From the NCBI GenBank assembly GCA_021527695.1, contig JAKFAO010000012.1, positions 744,001 to 808,000 of the forward strand: a DNA stretch of 64,000 nucleotides, given 5' to 3'. Position numbers and translations under genes: made by a program. This stretch comes from Naematelia aurantialba. Its lineage: Eukaryota; Basidiomycota; Tremellomycetes; Tremellales; Naemateliaceae. Below the pieces are notes generated by a model that was not told the origin of the DNA, did no database searches, and saw nothing but the letters and a program-made list of their open reading frames with translations. Shown here piece by piece: positions 12,841 through 23,606 of this stretch (positions are counted from its first letter, which is position 1; each line of letters begins with the position of its first letter).

Positions 12841-13088
12841 CTGCGTCTCTTCGCAGGAGCCAAACAAAGCGTAACGCCGAGGCAGCGCGGGGCTCGAATA
12901 AGGGCAATGTCACGTGATTTGGACTACAAAGGGGTGCGGAACCAGATTGGCCCTACATGTGTGTCCGAATAAAGATTAGTCGGTCCGCCGGCCAATTTCG
13001 TGCTGCATTGACGACCTGCTCGGTGTAGACGCAGAGACGTGGACGCTCGACAGCTCTGCAGCGCATCGGGACCTGCGCAGCTGTCGAC

Positions 13089-14213
13089 ATGCTGCTCTCG
13101 ACAATACGGCCGTACCTCCGGCCGCTCCTCAATGCCCTGCCGGGACCATCCCGTCTCCCACTCGCCGCACGACCATCGCTCCCACTCGCCGTGCCATCGC
13201 GCCTCCCGCTGTATCTCTACCGATCGGCAATACCACCACGGCCCCAGTCGGTAGCACTCGGCGTGGATGTGGGCGTGGGCGTGGGCGTGGGCGTGGGAGT
13301 GGGTGTCGGTGTCGGCGTGGGCGTGGATATGGGCGTTGGTGTGGGTGTCGGCGTCGGCGTGCGGGCGTTCTCGACGACGCGCGCAGTGGCCAAGTGCGGG
13401 CCGCACCAGGGCGCACGGGGACGACTGAAGGCGAGGCTGGCGAGGTGTGCGTCGTACAAGATGAGGTCGCATTCCGGCGCCAAGAAGCGGTTCTTTAAGA
13501 ATGCGGATGGTGTGGTGAGTCCTGATTTTTACTTGGCGGCTGCCTTGTTCCGAGCAAGCCTGGGCCTGGTGTTGTGACGGTATGGTGGCGGTGTCGGTGT
13601 CGGTGTCGGTGTCGTGTCGGAGCGGGTATCTGCTCTTCCTCCGTGATCTAGTGTCACACTGAGCTACTCGATCACCCATTGCCCATTGCAGAACGAGCGG
13701 CTCTGTCGCCGCTGTAGCTGCGCCGTTCTGGCACCCATACCATAGCTTTGTCCCCGCAGCACGTAGCACGAGCTGACATCCACAGTGGGCGCGAGTAAGT
13801 CGACCCTCCATGAACATCAACCACTACCGCTCTTCCCCGGCAATACCAACACTACCGCTCTTCCCCTTCAGTTCCACCACTAACAGCCTCCAGTACAAAA
13901 GCAACAAGTCGCATGGCCTGACGGGCATGTCGCATTCCCAGCACCGCTCGCTGAGTACCCCCCAGCCGGTGAATCGGGCACAGGTGCGTGCTTGTTCTCT
14001 CGGCGATGCGTGCTGATTGCATTTTCCGTTTTACTTCTATCCGGTCTCTCCCTCCATCCCCTCGCCGCCTCTTTCATCTCTTCTCTCTTCTCTCTTCTCG
14101 CGTCTCTCTTCCCTCCTCCCTCTTTTCTCCTCTCCGCTCATCCTCGTCTCTACTTTGCACAGGCGCGGCTGTTGAGGAAGATGCTGCCGTACGGAGCGCG
14201 GCAGAAAGTGTGA
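13089..14213 (+). CDS. Mitochondrial large-subunit ribosomal protein bL35m
   Basis: Exons 13089..13514, 13786..13983, 14163..14213 (224 aa). The YKMRSHSGAKKRFFKN block is the bL35 signature, and the C-terminus (VNRAQARLLRKMLPYGARQKV) matches fungal forms. The N-terminus is a mitochondrial targeting region containing a long Val/Gly dipeptide run, followed by RAFSTTRAV, a plausible processing site. Exon 2 is less certain. It opens after a cacag acceptor and must be read unspliced, although an internal 77-nt stretch (13795-13871) has intron-like ends; removing it would break the frame leading to LQYKSNKSHGL. Length is well above bacterial L35 because of the presequence and exon 2. Confidence 0.85.
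13258..13362. repeat. Coding microsatellite (GTGGGC)n in the bL35m presequence
   Basis: About 16 hexamers of gtgggc / gtcggc type encode alternating Val-Gly. The repeat also opens a long false frame on the minus strand. Confidence 0.9.
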
Positions 14214-14556
14214 TGCATCTGTTGCGTCGTCAAGCGAGATCACATAGAGACTGGGCGCGCTGGCACCTGTCACGAGGTCGGGCTGCAGAAGTATACATGT
14301 AGAGACACGGTCAGGTGCACGAGATGCAGGCACATCCATATAGTGCGCGCCTGCATGCAGAACACTCACACTGGTCCTACAACTGCAATCGAGTCACCAT
14401 GCTGACAAGCTCACGCATTATACGTATCAAAACATCTGCATCGGTCGCTAAAAATACCAACATCTATGAAACCGTCCACGCTCACTCGTACACATCACCT
14501 ACACGTTGTCCGTCTGTCCTGCCGTTTGAGCGGCCAGCGCCGTCGAGTAGCCCTGT
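14214..14556. other. Convergent spacer
   Basis: Gap of 343 bases between the stops of bL35m and the His-rich membrane protein. No gene seen. Confidence 0.5.
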
Positions 14557-15592
14557 TTAGGCCTTCTCGTTGACCTCCTTGACGAGTCTCTGCGTCTCGC
14601 CGTCCTCGTAGCTTGGGAGGACCTCTTCAGGACCAGTAAGGACGATGCCGCCCTCGCGCTGGGCATGCTTCGCTTCCTTCCTCAGACGCTTGCGCTCGCG
14701 CCTGGCCGCTCGGCGCTCGGCACACGAGCCGCCGCGGAAGAGGCGGAACGAAAGCAGGCACAGCATGAAGATGAAGTGCAGGATCGAGCCGATACCGGCG
14801 CCAAGCACGAATGCGAGCGAAATGGATTCAGCGGGGGTGAGGTTGTACAGAGCCCTGTGGAGTCTAGGCGGCGTTAGCACGGATCGTGTGTGGATGGAAA
14901 GCAGACATGGTGGCTACGATGGGTGGAGAGGAAGTGTACAGGGAACTGTGGAGAGGACAGTGGAACAGAGCTCACCTGCCGCCAAACGAGTGCGCCTTGT
15001 GGTGCCAGTGGTGCTTGTGGTTGTGGACAACCACACCGTCGTGGCCCTCGTGGTGGTGGTGCTTTCGCACACCCTGTTTTCCCTCGAGGGCTTTCCAGCG
15101 CATGTGTCGCTCGTCCTCCCCCCTGTCTCCCTGCATCTCCTTGTCTCCCTCAACGTGGTTCTCGACCGGCGCGAAAGGGAGGATACGGACCGTGCCGCCC
15201 TCCATGAGCGGCACGACGCGGTGTTCCATCTCGTCCAGATGGTGTCTCCATCCTTCGACCGAGAGGCCGTGCGCGTGCGGGCCGTGCGCGTCCGCATCGT
15301 CACCGCGGGTCAGGCCGAGGTGGTGGAGCAACGCGCCGATGGGGCCGGGCATGTAGCCCGCCGACGCCTTGTGGCATGGTCGGCGGTGGGTCTCCCCAGC
15401 GGCCGGAGTGGCAGCATTGTCGAAGGCCTCTTTGATGCTGACGCTGTCCAGAGCATCGACGGGAATGACCCGGATGGGCGTGGCAGAGGCGCTAGCTGCT
15501 GCGGGGCGGGGTCAGCAACGTGGCCCTCGGTGCGGGAACGGCAGCGTGGATGACTTACCCAGAGCAGCAAGAGCGAGCATAGACAGCTTCAT
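14557..15592 (-). CDS. His-rich type I membrane protein of unknown function
   Basis: Exons in coding order: 15592..15559, 15498..14976, 14854..14557 (284 aa). I do not recognise the family. The signal peptide MKLSMLALAALG is split by intron 1. A luminal/extracellular domain of about 180 residues follows, with THRRPCHKASAGYMPGPIG, a histidine cluster HKHHWHHKAHSF and an HHHHEGHDG stretch. One membrane span (SISLAFVLGAGIGSILHFIFMLCLL) leads into a basic cytoplasmic tail (RRAARRERKRLRKEAKHAQR) ending in acidic PEEVLPSYEDGE. Topology is inferred from positive-inside charge. The His clusters suggest metal binding, which is inference only. The acceptor of exon 2 is a CAGCAG tandem, so one codon (Ala) may be alternatively included. 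Divergent from the PPIL4 gene across 283 bases. Confidence 0.8.
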
Positions 15593-15875
15593 TGTCACTG
15601 TTGTGCGACTGTGGCGAGGTTGACTAGTCGAGCAGTGGAGTGTATCGAGCAATGAGAACAATTGAAAGGATCGAAGAAACGAGTGAAAACGACGAGCAAC
15701 TTCCGGCCACACGCTAGGACACCGCATCGGGGGGAAAACAAGGTTTGCCACCCGGGATTACGTGATGTGGCACTTTGCCACGTGGGAACGCGGGGTGGAG
15801 GCAATCTTCCAGCCCGTTTGCAGCTTGTGTCCTGTTCTTCGTGACTTGCTGTACCCAAGTGAGCGAGGACACACC

Positions 15876-17948
15876 ATGTCGGTGATGCTCGAGACGTCGT
15901 TGGGGGAGCTCGTCATCGACCTGGAGGTCGACAAGTGTCCCCGCACGTGCGAGAATTTCCTCAAGCTCTGCAAGGTCAAGTACTACGCCTTGAATGCGTT
16001 CTTCAACGGTGAGTCACTCTGCCCCAGTCTCTACACCTCCTCTCTTCCTCTCTACACCTCGTCTCTTCCTCTTCACACCTCCTCTCTTCCTCTCTCCCGG
16101 CCTACTCTGGAGTATGGAGCCTCTTCCATACTACTGCTGCGGTCGTCGCGCTGACACTGCGCAGTGTCCAAGGACTTCATCGCGCAGACCGGCGACCCCA
16201 CAGCGACAGGTACCGGGGGCGAGTCCTTCGCTTCCTACGCTGCGTCCACCCACGGCGGCGCACGGCCACCGCGCTACTTCCCCCCCGAGATCCGTCCGTC
16301 GCTGAAACACGCGTCCAAGGGAACGGTATCGATGGCGGTCGCGCCTACCGATCCGCCAGGATGCGGGTCGCAGTTCTTCATCACCCTGGCCGATGGGATC
16401 GAGTACCTCGACAGCAAGCATGCGGTGTTTGGGCATGTCATAGAGGGGCTGGACACGCTGGATAAGATAAACGAGGCGTATCTGGACAGAGAGGGCAGAC
16501 CGCTCCAGGATATCCGTATACGGCATGTCGAGGTGCTCGGTGCGTTGAGCATTCCTCTCTACGTGCTGCGATTCCCTGCGGTTTCCCTCGCTCCATGTAC
16601 TGTAAGGGGGCTCTTGTAATTTCTAGCTTCCGATGCTGTTCCTGTATTTATATAGCGGACGGAGTGCATACTAACGGCTCGTAGAGGACCCATTCCCTGA
16701 CCCAGCCAACATGATCCCCGTGCCCGACTCGCCCATCCGTCCGCCCGACGCGTTGACGTCGTCTGTCGTGCGCATCGCAGACACGGAAGACCCGCACGCC
16801 CAGATCCCCGAAGAGGAAGCCGAGGCTCAACGACGCCGAACCGCCGCCGCCTCGTCAGCGCTCACGCTAGAGATGATCGGGGATATCCCCTTCGCAGCAG
16901 TCCGACCACCCGAGAACATCCTGTTTGTGTGCAAACTGAATCCCGTCACCGTGGACGAGGACCTCGAGCTCATCTTCTCGCGCTTCGGCAAGATCCTGAG
17001 CTGCGAGGTGGTGCGGGACAAGAAGACGGGCGATAGCTTGCAGTATGCGTTTATCGAGTTTGACGAGCAAAAGGCCGCAGAGCAGGTGAGCTCTCCGCTC
17101 CATGCTCGTGTAAAAGGTCCAGCTGACTCGATAGGCGTACTTTAAAATGCAGAATGTACTGGTCGATGATCGGTGAGTCCCTGCAAAGTGAAACGAGAGA
17201 AGCCAAAGAGAGCAAGTCAGAGAAAAAGTCTCTCTCTCCGTAAAAAGTAGAAGCGAATGTCGATGTGGTGCGAAGCAGTCGACAGCAGCAAGCTGACAGG
17301 ACCAGGCGGATATGGGTCGATTTTTCCCAGTCGGTGGCCAAGATGAACGTCTCCCAAGTGACCTCCAACCCCCGAGGAGGGCGTGGAAGAGGCGGACCAC
17401 CTCGCGGAGGCGGTGGTCGTGGTGGAGGTGGTGGTGGTGGAGGTGGTCGCGGTGGTGGTGGAGGTGGTGGTGGTGGTGGTGGAGGTGGTGAACGAGGCGA
17501 AGGGGGATACGGTCGGGGCGGCGGTGGCGGAGCGTACGGCGGGACGGACGGCCTGACCCAGCGGTCGCGGTACCGCGATGACGATGGCGGTGAGAAGAAT
17601 GGGAATCGGAATGGCGGGGCCGAGTACGGGATGGTGTTCGAGGGACAGGAAGGGGAGAGCCGGAGTAAGAGCCCGAGGCGGTATAAGGAGAGAGAGAGAA
17701 GTCCGAGTCGCGACAGGGAGAAGGAGCGGAGGCGTGATCGCGATCGGGACCGTGATCGTGATAAGGATAGGGATAGGGATAGGCGAGTGCCCGACTACCG
17801 AGAGCGGGAGAGAGACAGGGAGAGAGGCAACGGTCGGGATCGGATCAGGGACGACCGTCATCGTGAAGAGCGGTATCGCGAGGGCGAGAGGGACCGGGAC
17901 CGGGACCGGGACAGGGACAGGGATGACGATAGGGAAAGGCGGCGGTAA
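15876..17948 (+). CDS. PPIL4: Peptidyl-prolyl isomerase-like 4 (cyclophilin + RRM, Cyp59/PPIL4 type)
   Basis: Exons 15876..16008, 16165..16539, 16685..17085, 17135..17172, 17306..17948 (529 aa). A nuclear cyclophilin linked to spliceosomes and the RNA polymerase II tail. Residues 1 to about 165 are a PPIL4-type cyclophilin domain ([16 protein letters not shown] ... [12 protein letters not shown] ... [12 protein letters not shown]). An RRM follows ([40 protein letters not shown]). The C-terminus has a Gly-rich RGG-like stretch encoded by ggtggtggt repeats (17390-17540), then an RS/RD/RE-rich tail encoded by gaccgggacc and gatagg repeats. Domain order equals that of human PPIL4 and plant CYP59. 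Confidence 0.95.
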
Positions 17949-18122
17949 GCGTCAGCGCGGGAGTGGGTCAACGTACCGCCGAGACCTCCAGTTCAGGTAT
18001 CACCACACGTTGCATATGCATCTGTCAAGACAAGATCTGACATTCGAGGCAGGAGACATTATTTTCAAGCTCTCGCAAATGAGTATTTCGTTCAGTTTTG
18101 CTGATAATCAGAGTGGCCTGGC

Positions 18123-18359
18123 TCACGCCTTGACACCGTGCGACCTGCCTGACACACTCTCGCGCAGCCTCTCGCCCAGTCTGACCAGTCGTTCCGGTCT
18201 CTGTTCGACGGGACTCTCCTTGCCCATCCCCGCAGCCCCAGTAAGACCGGCAGATCCAGCAGCCGACACGCCCGCACCCATTCTCAGCGCCAGCGGATTC
18301 CCGCCCCCCGAGCGCGCAGCGTTAGAGCTGGTCATGAAGCTAGAAGGAGAGCCAGACGT

Positions 18360-18428
<69 letters not shown>

Positions 18429-19877
18429 GGAGATGGGCGGGCGCCAGAATTGACCGATCTCGCTCGCGCGGCGACGCCTGTCGTTCCCACTTAGACTTGC
18501 CTCGCCCTCCCATGCGGCTCCGAGCGGCGCTACGTCCGGCAACGCCATCGGCTGAGGCAGCGCCGCCGCCTCGCGCTTCACGAATACCGGGGGCAGCGGG
18601 CCCTGCGGACGCATAGGGAGCGACGACGGCAGCGGGCCAGGTGGCAGCTTTGTTGCCGACACAGCAAGGGAGGACGGGGGTGATCGCTGCGCCGGGGAAG
18701 ACGCCACAAGCGGAGGTCTAGGCCCAGGTTTTGTAGTTGAGTTGGTGCTTGGTATCACGACCGGCGGCTGCGGCTGCGACTGCGACCGCGGCAAGGGCTT
18801 GGGTGTGGCGTTACTGGCCGACGCGACGAGTGGGGTGGTGGTAGGAAGTGGCCATGGCGGGGCAAATGGGTTCAACGGGAGCGCCTGGATGCTCCCTGCC
18901 CTGGAGCGGGAGTACGAGCTGGACACGAGGGAGGCAGACCCCGATCCAGTGGATGCAAGCGATGAGATCGAGTCCGATCGCACGCCAAGTCGCAGGGTAC
19001 TGAATCGCTCGCCCAAGTTGGCCGCAGCGACATTGGATGTCGTCTGGCCTGGACCTACAGAACCGCCCTTGATGGGGAGCCCTTGGACACCTTGAAACGC
19101 CGCTGTCGCCGCCGCTACCCCCCGAACTTGGTGGCCTTGGTGGTTGTCCGCCGCCCGCTTGTCGTTCTGCACAGTCCGGGCGTGGAACGGGTCGGCAAAG
19201 TTGACGAGGACGGGTGCGGCGCGGTCGGGGTTCTGCGGCGGCGAGAAGAATGAGAAGAGCACGTCCTTTGGATTCACCTCGTCCGAGTCTGAGCCTGAGC
19301 TCGCGGTAGACACCTCGGACCCGGTTCTCGAGATCGACACGCTGAGCGTGCTGCCACTGGTGGCATTATTCGTGTCCCTTGGCTTCGCCCGCTGCCTTGA
19401 TTTATCCTTATCGTTGTCGCCGTAGGGGTAGTGATGACCGCCATGGCGATGGAAATCATCGTCGGCATCGCCATCGAGGATGGACGAGATGGACTCGTCG
19501 ATCCCCCACTGGGTCGCGTCGAGCGTGTTTCGACGTAAGAGCGCACACGAGTCGAGGCGGTCCAGTCTCGCAGGCGGGGGAGGTCGCGCGTCAGGTGTCG
19601 CGAGGGACAAGAGCACCTCGCGCGTGTAGCGTCCTGGATGAGACGTCGAGGCAGAGACGCTTGCCGTAGAGGTGTCAGTTATCAGTGATGGTGGAGGGGC
19701 GATTGGGTTGACGCTGTGACCGTCAGCGCCGTGTCGCACGGGACTCAGGTTAACAGACGAGATTGAAGACGAGACGCGAAGGGGGGTATGTTTTGATTGC
19801 GGCCTGTGATGAGTGATGTATGCGACACGACCCGAGACGAGGGCTCACCTAGGCGCTGGGGAATGATCCGTAGACAT
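18123..19877 (-). CDS. Disordered Ser/Pro/Ala-rich protein with a canonical eIF4E-binding motif
   Basis: Exons in coding order: 19877..19849 and 19743..18123 (549 aa). No folded domain is recognised; composition is Ser/Pro/Ala/Thr-rich throughout. Residues 49-55 (19628-19608) read YTREVLL, a perfect YxxxxL-phi eIF4E-binding site in the context RYTREVLLSL, close to the motif seen in animal 4E-T (RYTKEELL). Other short conserved-looking segments are WGIDESISSILDGDADDDF, KDVLFSFFSPP, FADPFHARTVQ and QPLPLNPFAPPWP-like stretches. A Ser-Ala dipeptide run is encoded by a gacgca repeat at 18357-18427. The start ATG at 19877 gives MSTDHSPAPS after a 105-nt intron with ttaac branch and gag acceptor. 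A role as a translational repressor or 4E-T-like scaffold is inference from one motif. Confidence 0.75.
18357..18427. repeat. Coding hexamer repeat (gacgca)n
   Basis: About 12 perfect gacgca hexamers on + encode Ser-Ala dipeptides in the minus-strand gene. Confidence 0.95.
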
Positions 19878-20458
19878 GGTCAGTCGTTTTCGGCAGAGGT
19901 GCCGGTGTCAGCGTCCGTGTCAGGGCTGTGTCAGCGTCGCGAGTGGAGTCGGCCAGAGAGGAGGAAGTTGAACAGCGGGTTGACCCAACCAGCCCATCGC
20001 ATCACTTCGCTATATACCCCCCTCGCTTCAGCGCCATTCCTTGGATGGTACGGCCATCCTTAGAGCCTCGGCCCCTTGGACCGTCCTTACACCCACGACG
20101 GGGTCCTTTCTTGCACCTCTCCCCGAGTCTCGTCTGTGAGGTCTATCAGGCGTCACGCCAAGGGGAAGCGGGGACGTGGTTGATCAAAGGATCAGTATGG
20201 TGTAAGAGCCATGAGCATGAGCATAAGGAGGAGGTTGCAATTAGGCATGCTGCGCAAGGGCAGGTTCTGTGTGGGGGGTGAGAGCGTTGATGCCTTGGTC
20301 CTGTATCGACGTATTGGTCACAGGTATGCAGTAGTTGGATAGAGATGGACATGGAGATGGATGGAGATGGATGAAGATGGATGAAGATGGATGAAGATGA
20401 GAGATGCAAAGACAGTCGCGAGTCGCCAACGACGTCATAGCTTTGCGTCATCGACAAA
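19878..20458. other. Divergent intergenic region
   Basis: Gap of 581 bases between the starts of the 4E-motif gene and the anoctamin gene. A tgaagatggatgaagatgga repeat lies at about 20340-20400. No other feature recognised. Confidence 0.5.
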
Positions 20459-23400
20459 ATGTATTCAGTCCACCTTCGACGACATGATTGTTCTCCTCTG
20501 GCGAGTAGACACCTCTTGATGACTTCCACACCACAAAGAGTCACTCGCTCCATGTCGTCCCAGCCGCAGGCGCTGCCGCAATCAGCAGCAGCTACGGCCC
20601 CAGGCCCACCCATCCCACTGCGGGACATATCCACTCGTCCTTCCGAGGCGATCGATGCAGCCCACCCGTCCAACCCTTTCCAAGTCGACCTCGTCATCCC
20701 GTTTGATATATCCCTCGGCTCGTCGGACCGTACCGCCGCCCAGCAGGACATACGAGAGGGGTACGAGAGGCTGTTGCGGGCGTTGGAAGGCGAAGGCGGG
20801 CTGAGGATTGCGAGCAAGGCGGGAAGGGGAGGTAAAGGCAAGGAAGAGGTTTGGGTATTTGTGGGCGCGGGGGACGACAAGGTCGCTGAATTGGTCGAGA
20901 GGGAGCGGTGAGTCCATATGACCTTCTCAACTATCCTATTACCACGCGTGGTAGTCTGGTGGTGTCTTTTGCTAAGCTGATGCGTGTGCTAGACTTCTGG
21001 ACCGCTCGCACAACATACCGCTACCCGCCGAACCGCCTATCCCCTCGCCTGCAACACGTATTAGACTGCTATACAACCTCCTCACGGCTCCACCGATACA
21101 GCATGGTCTCGGTCTGACCCCCGGCGAAGGCAAGTGGAAGCGCGTCAAGTCTGTCGTTGCGCTACACGACGAAGAGGCCGACACAGCCTGGGTCAAGCGA
21201 TGGACCCTAGGAGGAGATTGGCGGATCGGTCTTGTCAAGGGTCTGAGCGACGAGCGTGGCACTGCCCTAGGCGATCACGTATGTCCATCGTTGTCCTTCG
21301 TTCACCACACCGACGGGACTCGCGGGCGACCTGAGACTGGAATCTTGTTGCTCCGCGCTGATCGCTCGGTATTATTGCTTACGCCTGCAGCAACCACCAC
21401 CCGTCCACTTGTACTTCAACTTCCTCAACACGTACACCATCTCACTTGTTCCCCTCTCTGTCATCTCTCTACTCACTTACCTCTCCACGCCGAGCGACTC
21501 GTACCCGCCTTTGTACGCGCTTATCCTCTCGGTCTACTCGACTGTCTTTGTAGCGTTCTGGCGGATTAGAGAACGCAAGCTCGCTGTGCGTTGGGGGACG
21601 AGGGGATGCGAGAGCGTCGCGGTTGGCCGACTGCGCCCGGAATACGTTGCAAACCTAGGTCTGGATCACCAGGGGGCGGGTAAAGGCGAACAAGCCGTCG
21701 ATGCCATTCAGGCGGGCGACGACCTCAAGCGCGATGTGAAGCTTGCACTCAGCGTCCCGGTCATCATTGCTAGTGGTATTGGTCTGGGTGTGGTTTTGAT
21801 GGGCATCTTTGTGCTTGAAGCGTTCGTGGCGCAGGTCTACGAGGGGGTGGGAAAGCAGGTCGTGGTAGGTTCAACCCCACCCGTTACCGTTCTGGCGGAT
21901 GAAGTGGGAAGCTGATAAATGTAGCCACTCGTCCCGACGGCGCTATTTGCGCTGGTCGTGCCGCAGGTCGTGGCGGCGTATAATGCGGTCGCCCAATCCC
22001 TCGTCAAGTGGGAAGACCACCCGACCCCTGTCGGGGCGGAAAAGAGCCTCACTGCCAAGACGTTGTGGGTTCCTCTTCTCCGGCTCCTCCGTCTCCATAG
22101 TGTCGAGTTCACCACTGACTTGTGCAGCGCGATGAACGGGATTGTAGCATACCTAGGACTCTTTCTCTCCGCGTAAGTTTAGCGCGACTTGTCTCGATTT
22201 AGTTGGCCGCCGGTGCACGAGTGAAACTGATGAGAGCTGTAGCTACGTCTACGTCCCGTTCGGACCATTTATTATGGCCCATATTCAGAGCGTCATGACG
22301 AACCAGGGAGGGGATGTAAAGGTACATGCGTCGGCTGAGAAGGCTGGACTGGGGCCGGCTACGAGTGGCGAGAAACAGCGGGGAATCAAGGCTGGTAGAC
22401 TGAAGGGCCAACTCTTTGCTTGTGAGCCGTCGGGATTAGAAGTGTGCATATCGCTGATATCTGTAGACACGGTTACCAATCAAGGTGAGGAAGTATTCCT
22501 CGCCTCTTCCTTGTCATCATCCTCTTCTTCGTCTTCTCTTTTCCCTTCTCTTTTTCATTCCCCTTCTATCGCCCTCTCCCCCTGTAGTAAAGCACCCTGC
22601 TCCAGACTGACACCCACAGTGGTCAACGCCTTTCTCGAGTTGGGCCTGCCGTACATCCTGCGCTTCGTTGACGAGTGGCGAGCGGGCAAGACGACGATCA
22701 AGGCGGCTGTGAAGCGTAACAATCATAAAGAAACGCCGCCGAAAGGCGAGGCGGATATCGAGAAGCGGTTTATGGATAAAGTGGAGAAGGAGCTTGCCTT
22801 GCCCGATTATTCCCTGTTCAGTGAGTCACCGGGGAGCGGCGCTTGCGCGTTTTAGTACCGCCATTTCCTTGCGATCCGTTTATCCTCTTGTCAAGTGCCT
22901 GTTACATTTATCCCTTCTTATGTGCGATGGCGGGTGGGCCGAGGCTGATTATCGGGCAGCCGACTACGCCGAGATGGTGACTCAGTTTGGATATGTGACC
23001 ATCTGGTCAATTGTGTGGCCGCTAGCCCCGGTGTTTGCACTCATCAACAACTACATCGAGCTACGAACCGACGCCCTCAAGATCTGCAAGCACGTCCGGC
23101 GACCTATCGGGGACCGTGTCGAGACCATTGGGTCCTGGCTCGATACTTTGGGCATCATCTCTTGGCTTGGGGCTGTGACCAACGCGACACTGATCTACCT
23201 CTTCCGACCCTCTACGACCCTCCATGCCCAGACACCTAATCCCAACGTCCCGCCGTACCCTGGTTCCGCCCACCTGGCACACATCGTCTCCAGCTACGAC
23301 CTCTCACCCGGACTACGCACGGCATTGCCGACGTTTGTACCGTTACTGGCCATTGCACTGGCCGCCAGTCACGGGTACATTGTCCTTCGGTGGGCGGTGG

Positions 23401-23606
23401 AGGCTGTGGCGGAACGCGTGTTGTGGCGAGGCAGTGCAGAGGAGATGGAGGTGCAGAAGTTGCTGGCGCGCAGTTCGCGTGAAACGGCGGCCGAGTTGGA
23501 GGGGCTGGCGAAGAGAAAGTATAGTGCAGAACGGATGGTCGGTGGGTTCTGGAATGGCGGAGAGGAGGGCGCGAGGGAGATTGGTAGGATCGGCAAGACG
23601 GAGTGA
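20459..23606 (+). CDS. Anoctamin/TMEM16 family membrane protein (Ist2-like, lipid scramblase family)
   Basis: Exons 20459..20907, 20993..21278, 21391..21864, 21925..22064, 22128..22172, 22243..22421, 22467..22484, 22620..22820, 22960..23606 (812 aa). The N-terminal cytosolic domain includes WVFVGAGDDKVAELVERER and RIRLLYNLL. Membrane segments begin PVHLYFNFLNTYTISLVPL. A charged loop begins VFVAFWRIRERKLAVRWG. Later family blocks are KTFAMNGIVAYLGLFLSAYVYVPFGP, DYAEMVTQFGYVTIWS and PVFALINNYIELRTDALKI, characteristic of fungal anoctamins that act as ER-PM tethers or Ca-dependent scramblases. Exon 7 is only 18 nt. Start is uncertain: in-frame ATGs at 20459 (best context, A at -3), 20519 and 20552. 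Whether Ca-binding acidic residues are all kept was not checked. Confidence 0.9.

Noticed and set aside
12924..13820. 298-codon open frame on the minus strand
   Set aside because: It is the shadow of bL35m; the hexamer repeat keeps it open as His/Ala/Asp-Thr runs with no domain.
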